A stretch of 64,000 nt of DNA from NCBI GenBank assembly GCA_965656875.1, contig CBFHMJ010000043.1, positions 62,001-126,000 of the forward strand. Direction: 5' to 3'. Position numbers and translations under genes: made by a program. The notes under the pieces were generated by a model. That model worked only from the letters and a program-made list of their open reading frames with translations, was not told where the DNA came from and did not search any database. The stretch is from CBFHMJ01 sp965656875. Its GTDB lineage: Bacteria; Pseudomonadota; Gammaproteobacteria; Enterobacterales; Alteromonadaceae. Shown here piece after piece: positions 8,789 to 15,959 of the stretch (position 1 is the first letter of the stretch; each line of letters begins with the position of its first letter).

Positions 8789-9792
8789 TACCGTCCTCCT
8801 TCATACCAGTTAGTCGTGGCTGCATTTTCGACCCGAACCGTTGAAGTCAGTAAAATACGTCTGTAATTATCACCACCGCCATTGACCACAACATTACCCA
8901 GCTGATAACGGTTATTATTGGTGTATCTTTTATCTGGCTGACTTGCTCTTGCCAGAACAAAAATTTTAACCGCCATTATTCGTGCGTTTGCTGACTGATC
9001 CCAGATCGCCTGAGTCACCTGCGCTGGCGCTAAATAGACATCCACTTGTTGGTCACCGGTGGTATCGACTCCTAACTGAAAGTGAATGCGCTCAATACCG
9101 TCAATTAGGGAAGAGGTATCAATGCTCGGTTGACCATCGCCACCAATAATTAATCTTTTTCGTCTCAGTGCGGTGCCGCCCGCAGCCGTAGAAACGTAAT
9201 AAACAATGTGCTGGTACATCCAGTTCTGGCTATTCTCAATGTCTGGAAACACCGCTGCATTACCCGCAACCAGTCCGGATTCGACATCACTGCTTATCAG
9301 ATAATAGCGATTCACTCTAAAATCAGCAGTAGAAGCAACTCTAGCCCCAACCGCTCTTTTTAACTGAAGAATATCCGAACCAGCCTTACTATCCTGAATA
9401 CAGCCCATTTCGTTCGTTTGGGTTGCCGTCTTAAGCCATAAATAGCGAAACGGATAATCACTGGCTAACACAGGAAAACTACGATTGTTATCTGTTGGTC
9501 CATCTCCGATACAATCACCGGCAAATGCAACAGGATTTGTCGTCAAACTATCTTCAAGATTGAAATCCAGATCAGCGCCCCAAAACCCGGCTTTTTCTAT
9601 GTCCCTTTTTAACAAATTCATAGCCATACGAGCCGTTTCCTGAATATCACCTATCGCCAATGTCTCTGAAGAAGTACTTCTCATTGCCGAATACGCACTA
9701 ATCACACCTGCGAACATGAATACACCAATAGCCAGCGCAATGAATGTTTCCAGGAGAGTAAAACCTCTGAGGTGGTTTCTATTCATCATCAT
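8788..9792 (-). CDS. pilW: Minor pilin PilW
   Basis: Protein of about 334 residues with the prepilin motif RG then FTLLETFIALAIGVFMFAG (Glu at +5). The long beta-rich body ends in a conserved region reading VRVENAATTNWYEGGR. PilW is the largest minor pilin of the PilVWX-PilY1-PilE set. Three successive ATG codons at 9792, 9789 and 9786 could start it, and a TTG at 9798 overlaps the pilV stop. I report the first ATG. Gene order and overlaps with pilV and pilX support operon transcription. Confidence 0.9.
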   Translation of the reverse strand: MMMNRNHLRGFTLLETFIALAIGVFMFAGVISAYSAMRSTSSETLAIGDIQETARMAMNLLKRDIEKAGFWGADLDFNLEDSLTTNPVAFAGDCIGDGPTDNNRSFPVLASDYPFRYLWLKTATQTNEMGCIQDSKAGSDILQLKRAVGARVASTADFRVNRYYLISSDVESGLVAGNAAVFPDIENSQNWMYQHIVYYVSTAAGGTALRRKRLIIGGDGQPSIDTSSLIDGIERIHFQLGVDTTGDQQVDVYLAPAQVTQAIWDQSANARIMAVKIFVLARASQPDKRYTNNNRYQLGNVVVNGGGDNYRRILLTSTVRVENAATTNWYEGGR

Positions 9793-9794
9793 GC

Positions 9795-10376
9795 TCAATA
9801 GACAAATGTTTCAACAGAAATTTGACGCCGTTTGTTGTTGGCGGAGCCACAGGACGAGGCAAAAGATATATTACTTTGTGAAGATGCGGCGTCTTCTGTT
9901 GCATGTTTGCCCATCCATGAAATCACAACCGTAATCGCGCCACTTTGATGTCGTATACAACCAGTCGGATTGAGCAAGCCACCAACATTTTGTTCGCCAG
10001 CGGTTACATCAGCGCCTACTAACGCTTGCTCCCACTCGTACAAATCATTTTGCACAATTTGAGCAAACGTATTACAAGGTGCTGCAATATCATTACATCG
10101 GTTTTCAGGTGCGGATAAAAGCGTACCGGACGCATAAGACTGACCGTTGTACAGGTCATAAGAATCTGCGGAGCTGGCAGGTAGGTTTGCTCGCATTCGC
10201 TGAACAATGTCATTGGCTAATTCTGTTGCAATTGCCCTTTGCATAGCATCAAAACTTCCTTTTTTTGCATATCCCTGTAGTAACACGGCTCCCGTAATTC
10301 CTACAGCCAGAATAATAAAAGCGACCATCAGTTCAATAAATGAAAAACCGAGCTGACGTTTTACGTTAACGTTCAA
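9795..10376 (-). CDS. pilV: Minor pilin PilV
   Basis: First gene of the leftward minor-pilin operon, 193 residues. The leader MNVNVKRQLG is followed by FSFIELMVAFIILAVGITGA with Glu at +5, and then the PilV-like segment DAMQRAIATELANDIVQRMRANLP. The start codon is TTG at 10376, with GAGGT upstream at a suitable distance; no ATG lies near. Cysteine pairs (NRCNDIAAPCN and a later CIRHQ/SSCGS pair) could form disulfides. The roughly 230 bases upstream presumably hold the operon promoter, but I could not pick a convincing one. Confidence 0.9.
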   Translation of the reverse strand: MNVNVKRQLGFSFIELMVAFIILAVGITGAVLLQGYAKKGSFDAMQRAIATELANDIVQRMRANLPASSADSYDLYNGQSYASGTLLSAPENRCNDIAAPCNTFAQIVQNDLYEWEQALVGADVTAGEQNVGGLLNPTGCIRHQSGAITVVISWMGKHATEDAASSQSNISFASSCGSANNKRRQISVETFVY

Positions 10377-10604
10377 GATCGATACCTCAATTCGTCTGTC
10401 TCCCTGTCACGAAAGCCTGAGTCCATCAGTTAAAACAACCTGCTAATTGCCAGCTTGCTAAAACACCATTGGACTAATCCCTGACATCGTGCGCGATCAT
10501 TGATAATACGGAGAACAAAGACAGAATCAAGTTTTTATTTGCTAAATAATAAACAAATCAGAGGAGTGATAAAGAAGTGCTTGATATTGAAGAAATAAGA
10601 AAAG

Positions 10605-10680
10605 TGGCGTCCCCTAGGGGACTCGAACCCCTGTTACCGCCGTGAAAGGGCGGTGTCCTGGGCCTCTAGACGAAGGGGAC
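10605..10680 (-). tRNA. tRNA-Glu (TTC), copy 1
   Basis: A 76-base gene with encoded CCA. The minus-strand cloverleaf begins GTCCCCTTCGTCTAGAGG, has an anticodon loop CTTTCAC with anticodon TTC, and closes with GGGGAC plus GCCA. The acceptor stem pairs fully. Apart from one T-loop base it matches the E. coli tRNA-Glu as I remember it. This is the last tRNA of the transcription unit. Confidence 0.98.
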
Positions 10681-10726
10681 ACAGGAAACTTTTTGTTTTA
10701 TGTTCAGACACACACTTCAAGAGAAG

Positions 10727-10802
10727 TGGCGTCCCCTAGGGGACTCGAACCCCTGTTACCGCCGTGAAAGGGCGGTGTCCTGGGCCTCTAGACGAAGGGG
10801 AC
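10727..10802 (-). tRNA. tRNA-Glu (TTC), copy 2
   Basis: Identical to copy 1, with encoded CCA. It is flanked by a perfect 12-base inverted repeat at 10694-10705 and 10806-10817 that could clamp the tRNA in the primary transcript. Confidence 0.98.
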
Positions 10803-10856
10803 ACAGAACATAAAACAGGTTGTCAAAATTATAGCCGATACTCTAAACAAAATTAG

Positions 10857-10932
10857 TGGCGTCCCCTAGGGGACTCGAACCCCTGTTACCGCCGTGAAAG
10901 GGCGGTGTCCTGGGCCTCTAGACGAAGGGGAC
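10857..10932 (-). tRNA. tRNA-Glu (TTC), copy 3
   Basis: Identical to copy 1, with encoded CCA. Its flanks are complementary over nine bases, 10844-10852 with 10945-10953. Confidence 0.98.
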
Positions 10933-10979
10933 GCAGGAACTTTGTTTTGTTTATGTTCAGACACACACTTCAGAAGAAG

Positions 10980-11055
10980 TGGCGTCCCCTAGGGGACTCG
11001 AACCCCTGTTACCGCCGTGAAAGGGCGGTGTCCTGGGCCTCTAGACGAAGGGGAC
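10980..11055 (-). tRNA. tRNA-Glu (TTC), copy 4
   Basis: Identical to copy 1, with encoded CCA. It is flanked by an 11-base perfect inverted repeat, 10948-10958 with 11059-11069. Confidence 0.98.
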
Positions 11056-11108
11056 ACAGAACATAAACAGTATCAGTATAAGACTGACTGAGCAATTAAG
11101 AAAATTAG

Positions 11109-11184
11109 TGGCGTCCCCTAGGGGACTCGAACCCCTGTTACCGCCGTGAAAGGGCGGTGTCCTGGGCCTCTAGACGAAGGGGAC
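11109..11184 (-). tRNA. tRNA-Glu (TTC), copy 5
   Basis: Identical to copy 1, with encoded CCA. It is flanked by a 10-base perfect inverted repeat, 11094-11103 with 11193-11202. It is the first tRNA-Glu transcribed after tRNA-Ala. Confidence 0.98.
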
Positions 11185-11240
11185 GCAGGAACTTTCTTAA
11201 TTTTAAATTGCTCCTGAACTCAGGTAGTCTGGAAGCAATT

Positions 11241-11316
<76 letters not shown>

Positions 11317-11370
11317 AAACTATTTCAGTGATAATGTTCAGTAATAAAACTGACTCGTTATCCCCGAAAC

Positions 11371-11408
11371 GCGGGGCGCATTCTATGCAGCCCCCGGTTT
11401 TATGTCAA
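11371..11408 (-). promoter_or_regulatory. Stable-RNA promoter for the tRNA-Ala/tRNA-Glu operon
   Basis: On the minus strand TTGACA (11403-11408) and TAGAAT (11380-11385) are separated by exactly 17 bases. A GC-rich discriminator GCGCCCCGC follows. Near-consensus elements plus a GC discriminator are the hallmark of growth-rate and ppGpp-controlled stable-RNA promoters. It lies between the gltX stop and tRNA-Ala, so the tRNAs need not depend on read-through from gltX. Confidence 0.85.
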
Positions 11409-11482
11409 CAACTTTTTTGAAGCATAAGTTTAAATGCTCCATTTTTCAGCAACCTGAGTAGATTTCCTACAAAAAGCAGGTT

Positions 11483-12892
11483 TTATTGTGCTTCTCGTTC
11501 CTGAATAAAAGAAAGCGCACGATCAATACGTGTTTGCACAACGTCCGGCGACATTAATGCCAGCGTTACATCCAGTGATGGTGAATTACCCGCACCCGTT
11601 ACTGCCACACGTAATGGCATTCCCACTTTGCCCATACCAACTTCCAGGTCGGCAGCGGTTTGTTCGATTGCAGCATGAATAGTAGAAGCTTCCCACGATT
11701 CAAGTGCGGCCAGTTTCTCTTTCACCGTTTCCAGCGGTTGTTTAGCTACTGGACGTAAATGTTTCTTTGCTGCCTTTTCATCAAAGGCTTCATACTCTTC
11801 ATAAAAGTAACGGCTGATTTGCGCCATCTCTTTTAATGTTTTAACTCGCTCAGCCTGAATTTCGATAACTGCTGCCAGCGATGGCCCATTAGATGTATCT
11901 ATACCCTGATCAGTCATATGCCAGGCAAGATACTCGGCAACATGCTCAGCAGGCAGTTCTTTCATATAATGCTGATTCAGCCAGTTTAGCTTTTCAGTAT
12001 TAAATGCTGAGGCTGATTTACTTATCGCATCCAGAGAAAACAATTCTTTCATCTCGTCGCCAGAAAAAACTTCCTGATCACCATGAGACCATCCAAGGCG
12101 TACCAGATAATTAAGCAGTGCTTCCGGTAAATAACCATCATCGCGATATTGCATAACACTGACTGCACCATGACGTTTGGACAATTTTTTACCATCATCA
12201 CCCAGAATCATAGAAACATGCGCATATTCCGGCACAGGCGCACCCAGTGCTTTTAGAATATTAATCTGACGAGGTGTGTTATTAATATGGTCTTCACCAC
12301 GCACAACATGAGAAATGTTCATATCCCAGTCATCAATCACAACACAGAAATTATAGGTTGGCGTGCCATCGGTACGTGCAATGATCAGATCATCAAGTTC
12401 ATTATTAGAAATTTCAATTTCACCACGAATATGATCATTGAACACCACACTACCCTCTTGCGGGTTTCTGAAGCGAATAACGTGAGGTTTATCTTCAGGG
12501 TAACTATCCAGGTGCTGGCAACGTCCGTCGTAACGAGGTTTTTCTCCGTTTGCCATTTGTTCCTCACGTAACGCATCAAGGCGCTCTGTCGAACAATAAC
12601 AACGGTACGCTTTACCTTCGTCTAATAACTGCTGAATTAACGCTTTGTAACGATCGAAACGTTGAGTTTGATAATAAGGTCCTTTTTCCCAGGTAAGTCC
12701 CAGCCATTCCATTCCTTCCAGGATTGCATCAATAGCTTCCTGAGTAGAACGTTCAATATCAGTATCTTCGATACGAAGGACGAATTCGCCGCCCATTTTC
12801 TTTGCATATAGCCAGGAATATAGTGCAGTTCTTGCACCGCCAACATGAAGAAAGCCCGTTGGGCTGGGAGCAAATCGAGTAACGACTGTCAT
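11483..12892 (-). CDS. gltX: Glutamate--tRNA ligase
   Basis: Class I aminoacyl-tRNA synthetase of about 469 residues that charges tRNA-Glu. The HIGH-type signature is in RFAPSPTGFLHVGGARTALY and the KMSKS-type motif is KLSKRHG. A zinc-type segment CYCSTERLDALR and the C-terminal anticodon-binding helices are in the expected places. I start at the ATG at 12892 (MTVVTRFAPSPTG), which fits the family; an ATG four codons upstream at 12904 is possible. The gene sits between the cognate tRNA-Glu cluster and the divergent tRNA-Val cluster. Confidence 0.96.
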   Translation of the reverse strand: MTVVTRFAPSPTGFLHVGGARTALYSWLYAKKMGGEFVLRIEDTDIERSTQEAIDAILEGMEWLGLTWEKGPYYQTQRFDRYKALIQQLLDEGKAYRCYCSTERLDALREEQMANGEKPRYDGRCQHLDSYPEDKPHVIRFRNPQEGSVVFNDHIRGEIEISNNELDDLIIARTDGTPTYNFCVVIDDWDMNISHVVRGEDHINNTPRQINILKALGAPVPEYAHVSMILGDDGKKLSKRHGAVSVMQYRDDGYLPEALLNYLVRLGWSHGDQEVFSGDEMKELFSLDAISKSASAFNTEKLNWLNQHYMKELPAEHVAEYLAWHMTDQGIDTSNGPSLAAVIEIQAERVKTLKEMAQISRYFYEEYEAFDEKAAKKHLRPVAKQPLETVKEKLAALESWEASTIHAAIEQTAADLEVGMGKVGMPLRVAVTGAGNSPSLDVTLALMSPDVVQTRIDRALSFIQEREAQ

Positions 12893-13148
12893 TATGTCTT
12901 CCACATTAGTTCAAAATTGCGCGTATTCTACCAGTGCTCTTATTTTTTTTCTGTACTCAGACAAAGATTGTCGGGAATATTCCTTTCAATCGGACCTGTT
13001 CAGGGTATCAGTATCTTCCATTCATCCTTAATAGCGAATTAAAAACAGCGTCCGGAGCTCAAAGCTCTACAAGATTGCAGGAAAATCAACCTTTTTGCGT
13101 ATAAATTCTGCTAACAGTATGTTTGCGAGCAATTTTTAAAAAATTCTG

Positions 13149-13184
13149 TTGACAGTTTTCGAATGCTCCCTATAATGGCGCCCC
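13149..13184 (+). promoter_or_regulatory. Stable-RNA promoter for the tRNA-Val cluster
   Basis: Consensus TTGACA at 13149-13154, a 16-base spacer, consensus TATAAT at 13171-13176 and a GC-rich discriminator GGCGCCCC at 13177-13184, with the first tRNA-Val starting 12 bases later. This is a very strong stringent-type promoter. The rest of the 290-base gap between gltX and the tRNAs (12905-13148) shows no gene. Confidence 0.9.
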
Positions 13185-13195
13185 ACAAGTGACGA

Positions 13196-13271
13196 GGATG
13201 ATTAGCTCAGTTGGGAGAGCATCGCCCTTACAAGGCGAGGGTCACTGGTTCGAGCCCAGTATCATCCACCA
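13196..13271 (+). tRNA. tRNA-Val (TAC), copy 1
   Basis: A 76-base cloverleaf starting GGATGATTAGCTCAGTTGGG, anticodon loop CTTACAA with anticodon TAC, T-loop TTCGAGC and encoded CCA. Its acceptor stem (GGATGAT/ATCATCC) differs from copies 2-4 (GGGTGGT/ACCACCC) by compensated changes on both strands. The body is otherwise the same. Confidence 0.98.
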
Positions 13272-13287
13272 CTTACTCATGAAAACT

Positions 13288-13363
13288 GGGTGGTTAGCTC
13301 AGTTGGGAGAGCATCGCCCTTACAAGGCGAGGGTCACTGGTTCGAGCCCAGTACCACCCACCA
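13288..13363 (+). tRNA. tRNA-Val (TAC), copy 2
   Basis: Cloverleaf with acceptor GGGTGGT/ACCACCC, anticodon TAC and encoded CCA. It is flanked by a perfect 9-base inverted repeat, 13277-13285 with 13365-13373. Confidence 0.98.
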
Positions 13364-13410
13364 ATTTTCATGACAATCGGATTTATTTAAAGCAATGGCT
13401 TTATTTCAAC

Positions 13411-13486
13411 GGGTGGTTAGCTCAGTTGGGAGAGCATCGCCCTTACAAGGCGAGGGTCACTGGTTCGAGCCCAGTACCACCCACCA
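13411..13486 (+). tRNA. tRNA-Val (TAC), copy 3
   Basis: Identical to copy 2, with encoded CCA. It is flanked by an 8-base perfect inverted repeat, 13376-13383 with 13488-13495. Confidence 0.98.
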
Positions 13487-13530
13487 CAATCCGATACAAT
13501 TCAATTTATAAGCTTTATGCTTACTTCAAC

Positions 13531-13606
13531 GGGTGGTTAGCTCAGTTGGGAGAGCATCGCCCTTACAAGGCGAGGGTCACTGGTTCGAGCCCAGTACCAC
13601 CCACCA
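13531..13606 (+). tRNA. tRNA-Val (TAC), copy 4
   Basis: Identical to copy 2, with encoded CCA. A run of six T begins five bases after the CCA, which may help end transcription before the TPR gene. No flanking inverted repeat as clear as those of copies 2 and 3 was found. Confidence 0.98.
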
Positions 13607-13728
13607 ACTCCTTTTTTATACTTCATACGTATTACATCCCTTTAAAACAGACAAACTATCGAACATCTCTTTTATTATCGTTCCAATGCGCTACTATAGC
13701 GACATGGAAGGCTCATTACTGCTATGCA

Positions 13729-15372
13729 ATGCAACCTGTATCATTTAAGGCAATCAAAGTCTTAATCATCGATAATCAAAACGTTACCAAGAACTACCTG
13801 AAGTACTCGCTGGAGAATCTGGGCTATGACAACATCTATCATGCGCCCAAAGCTCAAACGGCGTTTAACCTGTGTAAGGAAAACAAATTTGATTTAGTGC
13901 TTTGCATGTTCGACCTGGAACAAGAGAAAGATGGTTTTCAAATCTATGATGAGTTGAAGCTTAAAAAGCTCATTCACCTCTCAACAGCATTTATTTTCAT
14001 TAGTGCAGAAACAAACCCTGCGCTGGTTCATGGCATTATCGAACTGCAACCCGATGACTTTCTGGTTAAACCTTTTACGCTCAAAGAATTTGGTGATCGA
14101 GTTAATCGAGCGCTAAAAAGAAAACTACCGCTTAAAACGGTTTACGAACAACTGGAAGCCGGTAAATTAAAAGATTGCCTCGATACAATTCGTAAATTGC
14201 TCTCCAAACCAATAAATACGCCCCTCTTTCCCCAATTACTTAAAATCAAAGGTAATACTCTGCTTGAGTTAGGTCATTACCGAAAAGCCCTGCATTTTTT
14301 TAGTACGGTGAGCGAATTACAACAAATGAGCTGGGTAAAGCTGGGTATTGTCAAATCCCACATTGGTCTGAAACAATTTGACGAGGCCACTCAACTCCTG
14401 GCAAAACTGGTAACCAGCAGGGCAACCCGTCTGGAAGCACTTGAATTGCTCAGTAAGATTGATGTTGAACAGCAAAATTACCGTCAGGCACAGGATCATC
14501 TGAAGCAAGCTGCGGATTTGTCACCACGTAACGTATCTCGCCAACAGGAACTTATTAACCTGTCACGAATAACTCACGATTACGAACAACAATTTGATTC
14601 ATCAAAAACACTGTTGCGATACGCAAGAAATTCCGTTCATGATTCACCCGAGTTATATCTGACCGCTGCACGTTCTGGTATCGATTATGCCACCCGCACC
14701 TTTGATGAAGACGTGATTAATTCAGTCATGAAGCATACCGGCGAATACCTGACTGAACTGAAAAAACAGTTCCCTCAGTCAGACAAAACTGAACAAATAG
14801 AGATCATCAATGCTCGAATTCTACATTTAAAAAATGAATCCGACAGAGCCAAATGTCTGGTGCAGCAATTCTCAAACCCAAATGAAGACATCGAATCTGT
14901 AGAAGATTCACTGGACAAGGCCAAAGCCCTGCATGAATTAGGTTTTTATCAACAGTCACAGCATTTATTTGAAAAGATCGAAAAACATTGCCAACAGCAG
15001 TCTTCCGATGACAATTCAATGGCAATTTATTTATCGCAGGAGAAAAAGGAAAGAAAAGACATTACTGCTGATCCTAAAGATTTGAACAATACAGCAGTCA
15101 AATATTACAAACGGAAGAACTACGCGCAGGCACTCAAAGCATTCATGCAAGCCTTCAGAATCATGCCAAATAATGTCAGTATCGCGCTCAATCTGTTGCA
15201 GTCAATCTGTGAAAGCCATGTTAGTTCCATTCTGTCTGCGGCCTACAAACAACAAGTGGAGCAATGCCTGGCAGTGATCGAACGATCAAAGTTGGATGAT
15301 GAACAAGTAAAACGTCTTGAACGGATTAAGAAGAATCTGGCCGATATCGAGAAAAATACGGCTAAAGCCTGA
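13729..15372 (+). CDS. TPR protein with a degenerate response-regulator receiver domain
   Basis: Protein of about 547 residues. Residues 8-125 have a receiver-domain fold (KVLIIDNQ, FISAETN, VKPFTLKEF), followed by a long tetratricopeptide-type helical region to the C-terminus. The acidic pair is reduced to D15-N16. Where the phospho-acceptor Asp should follow VLC, residue 60 is Met (VLCMFDL, with an Asp two residues later). The Ser/Thr (S92) and Lys (K114) are kept. The family resembles TPR-containing receiver proteins common in marine gammaproteobacteria, so this copy probably works without classical phosphorylation. The frame is open back through the tRNA genes, but the real start must lie after them; the ATG at 13729 is the first good one. 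Confidence 0.8.
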   Translation: MQPVSFKAIKVLIIDNQNVTKNYLKYSLENLGYDNIYHAPKAQTAFNLCKENKFDLVLCMFDLEQEKDGFQIYDELKLKKLIHLSTAFIFISAETNPALVHGIIELQPDDFLVKPFTLKEFGDRVNRALKRKLPLKTVYEQLEAGKLKDCLDTIRKLLSKPINTPLFPQLLKIKGNTLLELGHYRKALHFFSTVSELQQMSWVKLGIVKSHIGLKQFDEATQLLAKLVTSRATRLEALELLSKIDVEQQNYRQAQDHLKQAADLSPRNVSRQQELINLSRITHDYEQQFDSSKTLLRYARNSVHDSPELYLTAARSGIDYATRTFDEDVINSVMKHTGEYLTELKKQFPQSDKTEQIEIINARILHLKNESDRAKCLVQQFSNPNEDIESVEDSLDKAKALHELGFYQQSQHLFEKIEKHCQQQSSDDNSMAIYLSQEKKERKDITADPKDLNNTAVKYYKRKNYAQALKAFMQAFRIMPNNVSIALNLLQSICESHVSSILSAAYKQQVEQCLAVIERSKLDDEQVKRLERIKKNLADIEKNTAKA

Positions 15373-15400
15373 CTACTGACTTTAATAGCCAATACCAGGC

Positions 15401-15922
15401 CTAAACACCTTTTTCTAACTCATCTTCAGACTTATCTGAAACGTCTTCTTCAGGTTCATCCGGACGAGGCCATTCAGAAAAATACGTTGGTATATCTTTA
15501 CTTTGCCATAGATACTGAGCAACCCACAGATGTAACAACAAGGTAATTCCAATCGACATTTCAAAGCGAAAATGCATCACTTTAACGGTGTAGATTGTCA
15601 ACGCAACTTCCGCCAACCAGGTCATCCATAACAAAAATTTCCCTCGCTTCCATATAGTAAACAGCCACTCCATTGCGCCCTCACGTCGCAAGGACAATAC
15701 AATAGCAACAATTAATGCTGGTACTGCCGCTGCGACATGATAGAAAAAATCATACTTTGACGGATAAATCGTTGAAATCATCATGTGATCCTGACCACGT
15801 TCAGTCAGAGAGATAATCCAGACCAGAACCGGTCTTAGCAAAAATGCTAACACCAGATAAAACTCAGCTGAAAGTTTCAGTAGTCCTTTATCGTCATATC
15901 GGTCCGGATTAAAATCATGCAT
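15401..15922 (-). CDS. DUF2919 family inner-membrane protein
   Basis: Protein of about 173 residues starting MHDFNPDRYDDKGLLKLS. It has four hydrophobic segments (around LAFLLRPVLVWII, ALIVAIVLSL, FLLWMTWLAEVAL and SIGITLLLHLWVAQYLW) and an acidic tail. This matches the DUF2919 (YfeZ-like) membrane family, for which I know no biochemical function. A longer frame reaches 15970 and would overlap the ligA stop; the ATG at 15922 fits the family start better. It lies 37 bases downstream of ligA on the same strand and may be co-transcribed with it. Confidence 0.75.
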   Translation of the reverse strand: MHDFNPDRYDDKGLLKLSAEFYLVLAFLLRPVLVWIISLTERGQDHMMISTIYPSKYDFFYHVAAAVPALIVAIVLSLRREGAMEWLFTIWKRGKFLLWMTWLAEVALTIYTVKVMHFRFEMSIGITLLLHLWVAQYLWQSKDIPTYFSEWPRPDEPEEDVSDKSEDELEKGV

Positions 15923-15959
15923 CACATACAACCTATTTGAAAAGCCGTGTATGCCTGGC

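Noticed and set aside
10605..11184. Repeats at regular distance in the tRNA-Glu region as a possible mobile-element signature
   Set aside because: The repeated units are full tRNA genes with encoded CCA. No integrase or attachment site is seen.
13189..13728. Long open frame running through all four tRNA-Val genes into the TPR gene
   Set aside because: The in-frame peptide is a translation of tRNA repeats. The real coding region begins after the last tRNA.
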